A stretch of 64,000 nucleotides of DNA, taken from NCBI RefSeq assembly GCF_010907035.1, contig NZ_QUMK01000014.1, forward strand, positions 1-64,000, read 5' to 3'. This DNA is from Rhodopseudomonas sp. BR0M22. GTDB lineage: Bacteria > Pseudomonadota > Alphaproteobacteria > Rhizobiales > Xanthobacteraceae. Below, one piece after another: positions 1-10,740 of this stretch. The notes beneath the pieces were generated by a model. That model worked only from the letters and a program-made list of their open reading frames with translations. It was not told the origin of the DNA and did no database searches. Numbering within the stretch: position 1 is the first letter of the stretch; each line of letters starts with the position of its first letter. The position numbers and the translations under genes are program-made.

Positions 1-1196
1 GAGAAGAACTGCGGCGAGGTCGCCTCCCCGGCAAAGAACAGCCGACCATTGACCGGCGCGGCCAGCGCCGCGCGGGCGCCGGCATGGCCGGGCAGCGCAT
101 GCGAATAGGCTCCGCGCGCGAACGGATCGTGGGCCCAGCGCGATTCCGCCAGCGGCGACAGCTTGCGGCGGATGTCGTTGCCGAGCAGATCGGCGATTTC
201 GTCGATCGCCTGTGCGGCGAACGCGCCCTCGCCGGCATCTTCCAGCTCGCGCGCGTAGCGGCCGCCGAAGAAGCCTTCGATACAATCATGGCCGAACGGG
301 CGCAGGTGATACGTGCCCATCGCGCTCCGCATCGTGGCGGCGCGCAAGTTGCCGTCGGCCGGGAAGCCGTTCGGGTCGGACAGCTTCAGCATCACCTTGT
401 CGTCGACGCCGAGCGGCAGGTTTCGCGCCGCATCAACCTTGGCCGGCAGCGCCGGCGCGAACCGGATCGCCTCGTCGGCGATCAGATTGGTCGGCACCGT
501 GACGATCACCTGGCCGGCGCTGAGCGTGCCGAGCGAGGTGATGAGTTTGATCTGCCGCTCGGCGTGATCGATCAGCTCGACCGCGCAGTTCAGCACCACC
601 GGGCAGGGCGCACCGTAAGCTGCGATCAAGCTGCCGTAGCCTTCGCGAACCCGCCAGTTGATGCCGGTGTCGCGATAGGATTCGAGATCCTGCACCGAGA
701 TGCGATCGAGCTCGGCGCCGTTGACGTAGGTCGACACCGCATCGATCATCGGATTCCAGCGGTTGCCCGGCTCGAGCAACGTCACGGCAGCGACGTCGGT
801 TTTGTTCTTCGCCGCGCGCCAGACACGCTCGTAGAACGCGTCGAGTGCTCGACGGAAAGCGGTGCGGTCGCGCTTTGGAAACACATCGCCGAAGCTCGCC
901 TCGCCCCACGGCGGGTGCGTCTTGTCGATGCCGATGCCGAGCTGATTGGCGATGCCGACGAAGGAGTTCTCGTCGGCCGAATGCAGCCAGCCGCAGCCGA
1001 CGTCGAATGCAATCTCCGGCGTCACCATCCGGGTCCAGGCCCGGCCGCCGATCCGGCTGCGCGCTTCCAGCACGATCACCGACAGACCCGTCCCCTCCAG
1101 CGCCCGGGCCGCGCCAAGGCCGGCCGCGCCGGCGCCGATGATCGCGATGTCGACCGATGATGGAAGGCTGGATGACGGCATGCGCGATTCTACCAT
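1..1196 (-). CDS. Flavin monoamine oxidase family protein (partial, 3' end outside window)
   Basis: FAD-dependent amine oxidase/dehydrogenase, read from the reverse complement; 398 codons are visible and the C-terminus lies beyond position 1. The N-terminus has the dinucleotide-binding signature VAIIGAGAAGLGAARAL followed by VIVLEARSRIGGRAWT, typical of the amine oxidase superfamily. Near the edge is LFFAGEATSPQFF, the conserved C-terminal FAD-contact region, so most of the domain is present and only a short tail is missing. Two in-frame ATGs (1196 and 1181) could be the start; neither has a strong Shine-Dalgarno. It lies downstream of typA on the same strand, separated by a repeat. The substrate cannot be deduced. 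Confidence 0.85.
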   Translation of the reverse strand, partial: MVESRMPSSSLPSSVDIAIIGAGAAGLGAARALEGTGLSVIVLEARSRIGGRAWTRMVTPEIAFDVGCGWLHSADENSFVGIANQLGIGIDKTHPPWGEASFGDVFPKRDRTAFRRALDAFYERVWRAAKNKTDVAAVTLLEPGNRWNPMIDAVSTYVNGAELDRISVQDLESYRDTGINWRVREGYGSLIAAYGAPCPVVLNCAVELIDHAERQIKLITSLGTLSAGQVIVTVPTNLIADEAIRFAPALPAKVDAARNLPLGVDDKVMLKLSDPNGFPADGNLRAATMRSAMGTYHLRPFGHDCIEGFFGGRYARELEDAGEGAFAAQAIDEIADLLGNDIRRKLSPLAESRWAHDPFARGAYSHALPGHAGARAALAAPVNGRLFFAGEATSPQFF

Positions 1197-1317
1197 GGCG
1201 ATGACGGCAGTTGGATGTCAGGGCCCCTGAAACGACGATGCCCGGCGCGAAGGCCGGGCATCGGGTATCGAAACGGCGTCAAGTTCCAGCGTTCGGATTG
1301 ATCACCGACCTCTCAGC

Positions 1318-1399
1318 GTCATTGCGAGGAGCGAAGCGACGAAGCAATCCAGAGCTCGGTGCACGGGCCCCTGGATTGCTTCGCTTCGCTCGCAATGAC
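1318..1399. repeat. REP-like dyad repeat (family A: gtcattgcga...caatccag)
   Basis: An 82-bp imperfect palindrome whose ends are GTCATTGCGAG and CTCGCAATGAC, with inner arms GAAGCAATCCAG and CTGGATTGCTTC. Related copies occur at 41546-41626 and, shortened, at 29777-29812. It fills the gap between typA and the amine oxidase gene and would fold into a long hairpin in RNA. Confidence 0.8.
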
Positions 1400-1410
1400 G
1401 GAAAGGGAGA

Positions 1411-3234
<1,824 letters not shown>

Positions 3235-3541
3235 GGCTCTCTGTCGGTCCTGCGGGCGTTGCCTGATCAGCGCGATCACAGGCACACCGCGCGAATCGCC
3301 GAAGGACGCACCGCAGCCAGCCTGTGTCTGAAACGCGCCGGGCAATCGCAATCTGCAATCGCAAAAAACAGGCCCGGCCAAACGGGACCGGGCGCCAGCA
3401 CGCGTTGCGACGCAATATACGCAGAATTCGCGAAATAACAATGACAGTTGCGGGTGCACAGATGCCCGAATCTCGGGCGGGCTGGGCGAAGGCCGCGGCC
3501 CGGGCTCAGCCTTTGAACAGCAAATGACCTTGACGAGTATG

Positions 3542-3561
3542 TGTTATGTTATAACATAACA
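3542..3561. promoter_or_regulatory. Perfect 20-bp palindrome, Zur-like operator candidate
   Basis: TGTTATGTTATAACATAACA is identical to its own reverse complement and stands out as AT-rich in a GC-rich region. It resembles the GTTATN-TATAAC-type core of alphaproteobacterial zinc uptake regulator (Zur) boxes. It lies about 110 bp upstream of the cobalamin riboswitch and 406 bp upstream of the receptor ATG, so it could control the transcript that carries both. The assignment to Zur is inference; no zur gene is in the window. Confidence 0.55.
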
Positions 3562-3669
3562 ATCATCGTCGCGGGTGCGGATGGATGTGTCGTGCAGGTG
3601 TTGCCCCTTGGATTGGTTGGACCTTCTCGTCTCGATTCATTGACAGCGTTGCCGTCATTCCAATACCGT

Positions 3670-3850
3670 GACCGGCGACGGTTCCCGAAAGGGATCAATA
3701 GGGAACGCGGTGCGGGTCTTCGGGTCCTATTCCGCGGCTGCCCCCGCAACTGTAAGCGGCGAGCCATTCACCACGCGCCACTGGGGCTTTCGTCCTGGGA
3801 AGGCGGTGAACGGCGTCGACCCGCGAGCCAGGAGACCTGCCGTCAGTCGT
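3670..3850 (+). ncRNA. Cobalamin (B12) riboswitch
   Basis: Ordered conserved blocks of the adenosylcobalamin riboswitch lie on the plus strand: GGGAACGCGGTGCGGG (about 3700-3716), the B12-box-like CCCCCGCAACTGTAAGCGG (about 3741-3759) and GAGCCAGGAGACCTGCC (3825-3841). GACGG (3677-3681) can pair with CCGTC (3840-3844) as the closing stem. It sits in the 5' leader of the TonB-dependent receptor gene. About 120 nt with further GC-rich pairing separate it from the ATG, probably the expression platform. High B12 would be expected to reduce expression. Confidence 0.93.
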
Positions 3851-3967
3851 GGTCACACGCGAACACATTGGGCGGGGTGTCCTGGTGCGTGTCGAACCGT
3901 AGCCCGCAAGAAGGCTGCGGCAGACCTGTTTCGCGGTGACGTGCCACGTTAGCCGCGAGCCAAGAAA

Positions 3968-6244
3968 ATGACTCCCGCCGTTCTGCCTTTCGGGTGCAAT
4001 CGTCGCCTGCTGTCCTCCGTCGCCCTCGTTCCGCTGCTCTGGCCGGTCGACGGCCTGGCGCAAACCGCCTCGGCCAATCCGCGCGGCCTCGACCCGATTG
4101 TGGTCGAGGGCCAGACCGTGCGCGCCGCCAAGCCGCGCGCGAGCGCCAATGCCGGATCGTCGCGCCAGCGCAGCGCCGCCGCGCGTCCCATGGCGACGCC
4201 CGCCCCCGCGCCCACTCAGCCGACGACGACCGCGGCGACTGCCCCTACCTTCAACCTCGGCACCCCGTCCTCGACCGGCAGCCGACTCGGCCTGACGCCG
4301 CTGCAGACACCGGCCAGCGTCGAGGTGATTCGCGCCGAGACCATCGCCGAGCGCGGCCAGCACAACGTCATCGACGCGGTGACGCAGAACGCCACCGGCT
4401 TCACCGCCAGCCCGGCGCCGGGCAATGGCGGCCTGTCCTTCGCCACCCGCGGCTTCACCGGCAACGGCACGGTGATGTCGCTGTACGACGGCACCCGGAT
4501 GTATGTCGGCTCCGGCACCATGACGTTCCCGTTCGACACCTGGACGGCGCAGCGCATCGAAGTGCTGCGCGGCCCGGCCTCGGTGATGTACGGCGAAGGC
4601 GCGATCGGCGGCGCCATCAACGTGATCTCCAAGAAGCCGCTCGACGTGCAGCGCAACGAGGCCGAGATCTCGCTGGATACCAACCTGCTGCGGCGTCTCG
4701 CCGTCGACTCGGGCGGCCCGATCAATTCGAACGTGACCTATCGGCTGGCGGCGATCGGCAACATGTCCGACGGCTGGGTCGATCGCGATACGATGTCGAA
4801 CGTCGCGGTCTCGGGCTCGGTGCGGGTGCAGGCGGCCGACAATCTCGCCTTCACGCTGAGCGAGGACTACGCCGACCGCAGCCCGTCGCGTTACTTCGGC
4901 ACCCCGCTGGTGAACGGCCGGATCGACGAATCGCTGCGTTTCAAGAACTACAATGTCGGCGACTCCAGCATCCGCTATCGCGACAACTGGACTCAGTTCA
5001 AGACCGAGTGGGACGTCGCCGAAGGCGTTTCGGTCAAGAACGTCACCTACTATCTCAGCAGCCACCGGCACTGGAAGGACGTCGAGAGCTACGCCTTCAG
5101 TCCGACCACCGGCAACATCAACCGCAGCTCCTATATCGAGATCTTCCACGACCAGGAGCAGGTCGGCAACCGCTTCGACGCCACCTTCAAGGGCCATCTG
5201 TTCGGCCTGGCCAACCAGTTCGTCGCCGGCTTCGACGTCAACCGCATCGCCTTCACCCACACCAACAACTCGCCCTATTCCGGCAGTTCGTCGGTCAATC
5301 CCTACAATTTCGATCCGGGCAACTTCCTGTGGGTCAGCTCGACCCGGCCGAGCTTCCACACCAAGACGACGCAATACGGTCTGTTCGCCGAGAACCGCCT
5401 CAGCCTGACCGATCAGCTCTCGGTGATCGGCGGCGTCCGCTCCGATCATCCGACCGTCGAACGCACCGATTTCCTCACCCCGTCGAACAGTTTCGAGAAG
5501 ACCTACTCGGCGCCGAGCTGGCGGGTCGGCGTGGTGTACAATCCGATTCAGGATCTGTCGTTGTACGGCCAGTATGCGACCGCGGTCGATCCGGTCACCA
5601 ACCTGATCACCATGACGGGCGTGTACCGCGACTTCGCGCTGTCGACCGGCAAGCAGGTCGAGGTCGGCATCAAGCAGCAGCTCGCCGGCGGCCGCGCCGA
5701 GTGGACGCTGGCGGCGTATCAGATCGTCAAGAACAACCTGCTGGCGCGCGATCCGCAGAACCCCGCCAACACCAATCCGCTGCAGATCGGCCAGCAATCC
5801 TCGCGCGGCATCGAAGCCTCGGCCGGCCTCAAGGTCACCGAGACGATCCGGCTCGACGCCAACGTCGCGTGGCTGCGGGCCAAATACGACGACTTCACTC
5901 AAGTCGTCGGCGGCCAGGCGGTGAACTACGCCGGCAATGTCCCGGCCAACGTGCCGCAGGTGGTCAGCAACATCTGGGCGACCTGGGCGTTCGCGCCGGG
6001 CTGGTCGGCCAATGCCGGCATCCAGCTCGTCGGCGACACCTGGGCCGACAACGCCAACACCCTGGTGCGGCCGGCCTATAATGTGGTGAATGCCGGTTTG
6101 ATGTGGAAGCCGGACAGCCGGCAGACCTTTGCGTTGCGGGTCTACAATCTGTTCGACACCGTCTACGCGACCTCCGGCGGCACGTCGCAGTGGATCCTCG
6201 GCATGCCGCGCACCGCGGAACTATCCTACAACGTGAAGTTCTAA
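3968..6244 (+). CDS. TonB-dependent outer-membrane receptor (siderophore/cobalamin receptor family)
   Basis: Outer-membrane gated channel of 758 residues. An N-terminal signal peptide (about residues 1-31, ending GLAQ) is followed by a TonB-box-like DPIVVEG near residue 42 and a Pro/Ala-rich linker. A plug domain (about 95-220, with VLRGPASVMYGEGAIGGAIN) and a 22-strand barrel ending in aromatic F (ELSYNVKF) complete it. Overall it is like siderophore-type receptors. The upstream B12 riboswitch suggests cobalamin or another cobalt-linked ligand; the Zur-like palindrome suggests a metal link. A PepSY membrane protein starts 4 nt after its stop. The ligand is not determinable from sequence. Confidence 0.93.
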   Translation: MTPAVLPFGCNRRLLSSVALVPLLWPVDGLAQTASANPRGLDPIVVEGQTVRAAKPRASANAGSSRQRSAAARPMATPAPAPTQPTTTAATAPTFNLGTPSSTGSRLGLTPLQTPASVEVIRAETIAERGQHNVIDAVTQNATGFTASPAPGNGGLSFATRGFTGNGTVMSLYDGTRMYVGSGTMTFPFDTWTAQRIEVLRGPASVMYGEGAIGGAINVISKKPLDVQRNEAEISLDTNLLRRLAVDSGGPINSNVTYRLAAIGNMSDGWVDRDTMSNVAVSGSVRVQAADNLAFTLSEDYADRSPSRYFGTPLVNGRIDESLRFKNYNVGDSSIRYRDNWTQFKTEWDVAEGVSVKNVTYYLSSHRHWKDVESYAFSPTTGNINRSSYIEIFHDQEQVGNRFDATFKGHLFGLANQFVAGFDVNRIAFTHTNNSPYSGSSSVNPYNFDPGNFLWVSSTRPSFHTKTTQYGLFAENRLSLTDQLSVIGGVRSDHPTVERTDFLTPSNSFEKTYSAPSWRVGVVYNPIQDLSLYGQYATAVDPVTNLITMTGVYRDFALSTGKQVEVGIKQQLAGGRAEWTLAAYQIVKNNLLARDPQNPANTNPLQIGQQSSRGIEASAGLKVTETIRLDANVAWLRAKYDDFTQVVGGQAVNYAGNVPANVPQVVSNIWATWAFAPGWSANAGIQLVGDTWADNANTLVRPAYNVVNAGLMWKPDSRQTFALRVYNLFDTVYATSGGTSQWILGMPRTAELSYNVKF

Positions 6245-6248
6245 GGCG

Positions 6249-7694
6249 ATGCAAAGCGTCGTCAGGCGCGCGAAGCGGTGGCTGTATCTCGGCCACCGCT
6301 GGCTCGGCATCGCCGGGTGTCTGCTGTTCGCGATGTGGTTCATCTCCGGCGTGGTGATGATGTACGTCGCGTTTCCGCATTACGACAAAGAAGAGCGCTG
6401 GGCGGCGTTGCCCGACCTCGCCTGGCAGCACGTCGCGCTGTCGCCCGACCAGGCGATGCAGGCGGCCGGCGTGACGCACTATCCGCGCGAGCTGCGGCTG
6501 GTGATGCTCGATACCGAGCCGGTGTACCGGCTGCTGGACTGGCGAGGTCAGCGCACCACGGTGTCGGCGATCGATGGCCGCCAGATCGATCAGGTCGGCG
6601 CCGATCAGGCGCTGAGGATCGCGCGGCATCACCCGGCCGCCGCTGCGCCGCGGCTGATCGAGACAGTCGATCGCGACCAATGGAGCGTAACCGCGCGCTA
6701 CGATTCGTTCAGGCCGCTGTACCTGATCGGGCTCGGCGATGCCGCCGGCACCGAACTCTATGTCGCCTCCCGCGGCGGCGAGATCGTGCTGGACACCTCG
6801 CGGCAGGAACGGATCTGGAATTGGTTCGGCGCGATCCCGCACTGGATCTACTTCACGGTGCTGCGCCAGGACGGCCCGCTGTGGCGGCAGGTGGTGCTGT
6901 GGGTCTCGGGCGTGCTGATGCTGGTCGCAGCGAGCGGCCTATGGATCGGACTGCTCCGCGCCGGGCTGCGGCGGCGCTACGCGTCGGGCCGGATCACGCC
7001 GTATCGCGGCTGGATGGCCTGGCACCACATCACCGGGCTGATCGGCGGCGTGGTGGTACTGACCTGGATGGCCTCGGGCTGGCTGTCGATGAATCCGGGC
7101 GAAGCCTTCGCCCGCCGCGGCGAGAGCCGCGACATGCTGCAGCGCTATGCCGGCCACGATGCTCCGACAGTCGCGGGCCGGCTGCCGGCGACCGCAAGGC
7201 CCGGCGTGGTCGAGGCTCGCTTCGTCTGGATCGGCGGCACGCCGCTGATGCTGCTGGGGCATCGCGATGGGCGACAGACAGTCGCCGATCCCGAAGACGG
7301 CACGCCCAGGCGGCTGCCGGAAGAGACGATCGTGACAGCGGCTGCGCAGTCGCTTCCAGGCGCCAACATGGTGCTGCAGGAGCTGCTCGATCACTACGAC
7401 GCCTATTGGTATCAGCACCATCGCCAGCGCGTGCTGCCGGTGCTGCGGGTCGGGTTCGACGACCCGGCCTCGACGTGGTTTCACATCGATCCCGCCACCG
7501 GCGAACTTATCGGACGCAGCGACGCCAGCGCGCGCAGCTATCGCTGGCTGTTCAACGCGCCACACAGCTTCGACTTTCCCGTACTGCTGGCCTATCGGCC
7601 GGCATGGGACCTTGTGGTGATCGGGCTGTCGCTCGCCGGCCTCGTGATTTCGATCAGCGGCGTGGTGATCGGCTGGCGGCGGCTGGTGCGTTGA
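6249..7694 (+). CDS. PepSY-domain membrane protein
   Basis: Inner-membrane protein of 481 residues with the PepSY-associated TM layout: TM1 near residues 17-38 (LGIAGCLLFAMWFISGVVMM), a periplasmic stretch, TM2/TM3 near 218-270 and a last TM near 452-474. The motif HRWLGIAG at the first helix is typical of PepSY_TM proteins, many of which accompany iron or siderophore receptors and may act in reduction or release of the imported metal complex. It follows the receptor stop by 4 nt with AAGG as Shine-Dalgarno, so it is co-transcribed and under the same riboswitch. Its role here is inferred from context. Confidence 0.88.
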   Translation: MQSVVRRAKRWLYLGHRWLGIAGCLLFAMWFISGVVMMYVAFPHYDKEERWAALPDLAWQHVALSPDQAMQAAGVTHYPRELRLVMLDTEPVYRLLDWRGQRTTVSAIDGRQIDQVGADQALRIARHHPAAAAPRLIETVDRDQWSVTARYDSFRPLYLIGLGDAAGTELYVASRGGEIVLDTSRQERIWNWFGAIPHWIYFTVLRQDGPLWRQVVLWVSGVLMLVAASGLWIGLLRAGLRRRYASGRITPYRGWMAWHHITGLIGGVVVLTWMASGWLSMNPGEAFARRGESRDMLQRYAGHDAPTVAGRLPATARPGVVEARFVWIGGTPLMLLGHRDGRQTVADPEDGTPRRLPEETIVTAAAQSLPGANMVLQELLDHYDAYWYQHHRQRVLPVLRVGFDDPASTWFHIDPATGELIGRSDASARSYRWLFNAPHSFDFPVLLAYRPAWDLVVIGLSLAGLVISISGVVIGWRRLVR

Positions 7695-7703
7695 GCCTGA
7701 AGC

Positions 7704-9092
7704 TTATACCGCCTGCGGCCGGGCGCCACGCACCGGCGGCAGCGGTGAGACCTCGACCAGCAGAAGCTTGCGGTCGGCGACGGCGTTGTGGAACTGCTCC
7801 AGCGCGATGCTGAAGGCGGTCAGCGCCGCGCTGTCGATCGCCCCATTCTCGTAGGCATTGAGGGTATCACGCAGAATCGCATCGGCCTCGGTCTGCATCG
7901 CATCCAGCTCCTCGGCCGAATTGCAGCGACGTGCTGTCGCCAGCATGTCGAGCAGCCGCTCACGCTGCGACACCGTGTTGTTGCGCTCGTCCTTGCGCAG
8001 GAAGCTGGCGAACCAGGCGCCGGCCGAGCCCATCAGCGACAGTCCCATCAGCGAGAACCAGATCAGATCGCTGTAACGATCGAGGAAGGTCTTCTCTTCA
8101 CCGTCCACATAGGCGGCCGCGCCCGGCTGCACCGGAATCACCGCATCCTTGTCGGTGTCGGGCGTCTCGATCTTGGCCGCCAGCGGCACTTCGCCCATCA
8201 CGATCTGACGCGCGGTGAACAATTGCTCGGTCAGGGTGGCGATCGTGGTGTCGGACGCTCCCTCACGGGCGACGATGTAGTGCGAGAAACTGACGGTCTT
8301 GACCTCGCTGTCCGGGCGCGCCGGCGCGCCACCGAACACACCGGCCGGAATCGTCGCCGCCTCGTAGGAGGGGTGATTGGCCGCAAGCGCCTCGGAGGAT
8401 TCGATCGACAAAAACACCGGCTCGCGGCCGGTGTGCGCCGTCGCCGTCACGGCTTCGCCGATGATCTTGCTGTTGAGCGGGCCGGCGGCCAGCAGTGCAT
8501 CGACCTTGCCGGTGCGAACCGCCTCCGCCACATCGGTCACCAGCAGCGAAAGCACCTGCACCTTGGCCGGATCGACGCCGTATTGCTGCAGAATCACGTT
8601 GAGCAGCCCGGCATTGGCTTCGGTGCGGCCGATCACGCCGACACGCTTGCCGGCAAGATCGGTGATCCCGGCGATGCCGGCATTCTTGCCGGCCTTACGC
8701 TTGCCCTTCGGCGCCGCGCTGGCCGGCGCCCACAACACCGCGACGTTCTTGTGCAGCACAGCCACCGACTGGGCCACCTTCGGCACCGGCAAGTCCCCGC
8801 GGATGACCGCGAGGTCGACGGTACCGGACTTCAGTGCGAGCGCGCTGGCGGCCGGGCTGTCGGTGACCACCGGCCGCAGCCGGACGGTGTTGTGCTCGCG
8901 CGCGAACACCTGGGCGAGCGCCTGGATCAGCTTGTAGTCGTCGCCGGCCTGTGGCCCGACCGCGATCTTCAGCGTCACCGGGCGCATCGCGAAATAGTAG
9001 CCGGCACTGCCGACGCCGACGAGCGCCAGGACGGTGGCCAGCACGATCAGCAGCATCCTTCGCCATGGGGAGCGTGGAGACATGGTCTCCAT
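7704..9092 (-). CDS. TAXI-family solute-binding protein, membrane anchored
   Basis: Protein of 462 residues with a TRAP-associated extracytoplasmic immunogenic (TAXI) type binding domain: VTLKIAVGPQAGDDYKLIQAL, then ALKSGTVDLAVIRGD and LAGKRVGVIGRTEANAG. An N-terminal helix (about residues 12-36) looks like an uncleaved anchor, and a second helix lies in the C-terminal third (LIWFSLMGLSLMGSAGAWF) before a charged cytoplasmic tail. Typical TAXI proteins lack this tail. No TRAP permease genes are adjacent. The ATG at 9092 was chosen because it leads straight into the anchor; an upstream ATG at 9140 is possible. It is convergent with the PepSY gene (9-nt gap). Confidence 0.82.
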   Translation of the reverse strand: METMSPRSPWRRMLLIVLATVLALVGVGSAGYYFAMRPVTLKIAVGPQAGDDYKLIQALAQVFAREHNTVRLRPVVTDSPAASALALKSGTVDLAVIRGDLPVPKVAQSVAVLHKNVAVLWAPASAAPKGKRKAGKNAGIAGITDLAGKRVGVIGRTEANAGLLNVILQQYGVDPAKVQVLSLLVTDVAEAVRTGKVDALLAAGPLNSKIIGEAVTATAHTGREPVFLSIESSEALAANHPSYEAATIPAGVFGGAPARPDSEVKTVSFSHYIVAREGASDTTIATLTEQLFTARQIVMGEVPLAAKIETPDTDKDAVIPVQPGAAAYVDGEEKTFLDRYSDLIWFSLMGLSLMGSAGAWFASFLRKDERNNTVSQRERLLDMLATARRCNSAEELDAMQTEADAILRDTLNAYENGAIDSAALTAFSIALEQFHNAVADRKLLLVEVSPLPPVRGARPQAV

Positions 9093-9273
9093 CGAATTGG
9101 AACCGCCGGCCCACCGTGACCATCGCTGCGTGCTGCTCATCCGCGATCCGAATCCATCCCGACCAGCAGTTCCCCGCGGCGGATGCAGTTCCGCCACTTG
9201 AACTGCCTCGCTAGCGGAGCCGTTTGGCTGCATTATGGTCGAAGCGGCCGGCAAGCCACAGCGGGAGAGCGGC

Positions 9274-9576
9274 ATGAAGCGATTATCGGCGACGGAACGT
9301 GACGCGGCACTGCGGGAACTTACCGGCTGGCGCGCGCTCGAGGGCCGCGAGGCAATCGGCCGCAGCTATCAGTTCAAGGATTTCAGCGAGGCGTTCGGCT
9401 TCATGACCCGCGTGGCACTCGCCGCCGAGAAGGCCGATCACCATCCGGAATGGCGCAACGTTTACCGCACCGTCGAGGTTGTGCTGACGACACACGACGC
9501 AGGGGGACTGACGCAACGCGACATCGATCTTGCCAAAGCGATGGACGCGTTCGCGGAGCCTCGCGACGGCAAATGA
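9274..9576 (+). CDS. phhB: 4a-hydroxytetrahydrobiopterin dehydratase (pterin-4a-carbinolamine dehydratase)
   Basis: Small enzyme of 100 residues that dehydrates 4a-hydroxytetrahydropterin, recycling the cofactor of aromatic amino acid hydroxylases; some members act in other pterin steps. The family signature is present: [27 protein letters not shown] with the catalytic His pair, and [13 protein letters not shown] at the C-terminus. The ATG at 9274 is preceded by GGGAG with 6-nt spacing; an upstream ATG at 9235 adds 13 residues without homology. No phenylalanine hydroxylase gene is nearby. Confidence 0.93.
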   Translation: MKRLSATERDAALRELTGWRALEGREAIGRSYQFKDFSEAFGFMTRVALAAEKADHHPEWRNVYRTVEVVLTTHDAGGLTQRDIDLAKAMDAFAEPRDGK

Positions 9577-9658
9577 CGCCTGGGCTTGCGAGAGCCGCCT
9601 GAGATCACCAAATCGGGAGTGACCAGCAAACCAATCCGCCGCGCGCGGGAGTGCTTCG

Positions 9659-10033
9659 ATGACGACTGATCACAGCGTGGGGTTCGAACCTGCCGACAGG
9701 CTCGCGCGAGATCCTGAGCAGGTGCGCCGGCGGTTCTGGCGCAAGATCCGGAGCGTCGCGGTTCGGCTGCCGTTCGTCGAGGACATTCTGGCCGCCTATT
9801 ACTGCGCGTTCGATCGTCAGACGCCGCGGCATGTTCAGATCGCGCTGCTCGGCGCGATCGCGTACTTCATCCTGCCGTTCGATTTCGTACCCGACATCCT
9901 CCCGGTGCTCGGCTTCACCGACGACGCCGCGATCCTCGCCACCGCGCTGCGGATGGTCGCCAGCAACATCACGCCGGCGCATCGCGAAGCTGCGCGCGCC
10001 GCGATGCAGCGCGAGTTGCAGGACGAGGCGTAA
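9659..10033 (+). CDS. DUF1232 (YkvA-type) membrane protein
   Basis: Protein of 124 residues of the DUF1232 family. The core ILAAYYCAFDRQTP, then ALLGAIAYFILPFDFVPDILPVLGFTDDAAIL, matches the family motif around one or two hydrophobic helices. Function is unknown; members are small inner-membrane proteins. The gene stands alone, 82 nt after the pterin dehydratase, and its stop lies 19 nt from the stop of the convergent TetR gene. Confidence 0.85.
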   Translation: MTTDHSVGFEPADRLARDPEQVRRRFWRKIRSVAVRLPFVEDILAAYYCAFDRQTPRHVQIALLGAIAYFILPFDFVPDILPVLGFTDDAAILATALRMVASNITPAHREAARAAMQRELQDEA

Positions 10034-10052
10034 CGACGCTTCGCCCTGCGCC

Positions 10053-10673
10053 TCACGCCGGCTCCATCATTCGTGCCAGCACCTGTGTGGCCAGCGCCGC
10101 GCGCTGCGCCATTGCGTCGGAGCCGATCGGCGGCGCGGCCAGCAGAGCCTGCAGCGGCGTCATACCGACCAGGACTGAGAAGAACACGCTGATCAGCATC
10201 GCGGTCTGGTCGCCGCTGATGATGCCGCGGCTCGCGGCCTGCTCAAAGAAGCGCGTGATCGCCTGAGTCACCGGAGCCCGGCCGGTGGCTTCCAGCTCGC
10301 GTGCGATCGATCCTCCGCCTCGCCCCGCCTCGGCAATCGCGAGCCGGTACATCGCGGTGCGCTCGGGGTGCAGCAGCTCGCCAAGGAAGACCCGTCCGAA
10401 CTGCCCCAGCACCGCCAGGAATTGGGCTTTGTTTTGGGGCTCCGGCAGCGCGGGCGAGGGCTGCATTTTGGCGGCGCCGTAGCGCACCAGCGCGGTCAGG
10501 ATCTCCTGCTTGCTGGCGAAGAACTCGTACAGGGTTCGTTTCGAGGTCCGGGCGCGGCGCACGATCTCGGCCGTGGTCGCGGCATCGAATCCCTTCTCGA
10601 CGAACACCTCGAACGCCGCCTGGAGGATCGCCGCCCGGCGCGGGTCGGCGATATTTTGTTGTTGTTCGTCCAT
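10053..10673 (-). CDS. TetR/AcrR family transcriptional regulator
   Basis: Repressor-type regulator of 206 residues. The N-terminal helix-turn-helix lies at about residues 12-58 (RRAAILQAAFEVFVEKGF, then TTAEIVRRARTSKRTLYEFF), followed by an alpha-helical ligand-binding domain of the AefR/TetR_C type. It is divergent from the membrane-oxidoreductase fusion gene, and two GGTACC-N4-GGTACC palindromes lie in the shared promoter region. It very likely represses itself and the neighbour. The ligand is unknown. Confidence 0.93.
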   Translation of the reverse strand: MDEQQQNIADPRRAAILQAAFEVFVEKGFDAATTAEIVRRARTSKRTLYEFFASKQEILTALVRYGAAKMQPSPALPEPQNKAQFLAVLGQFGRVFLGELLHPERTAMYRLAIAEAGRGGGSIARELEATGRAPVTQAITRFFEQAASRGIISGDQTAMLISVFFSVLVGMTPLQALLAAPPIGSDAMAQRAALATQVLARMMEPA

Positions 10674-10705
10674 CGCTTAGGGGCCGATCCGAGAGAGGCG
10701 TAGAT

Positions 10706-10727
10706 TCTGGTACCAATTGGTACCAGA
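10706..10727. promoter_or_regulatory. Palindromic operator 1 (GGTACC-N4-GGTACC)
   Basis: TCTGGTACCAATTGGTACCAGA is a perfect 22-bp palindrome, 33 bp upstream of the TetR ATG and between the two divergent genes. TetR proteins bind dyads of this size. It shares the core with the second site at 10741-10756; the two centres are 32 bp apart, about three helical turns. Confidence 0.75.
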
Positions 10728-10740
10728 TGTGCTAGGGTTT

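Noticed and set aside
3549-3767. Short minus-strand open frames over the riboswitch region
   Set aside because: They overlap the conserved RNA blocks and have no ribosome site or family resemblance.
3695-5902. 735-codon open frame on the minus strand
   Set aside because: It runs opposite the TonB receptor and riboswitch, which have clear family motifs; its own sequence has none.
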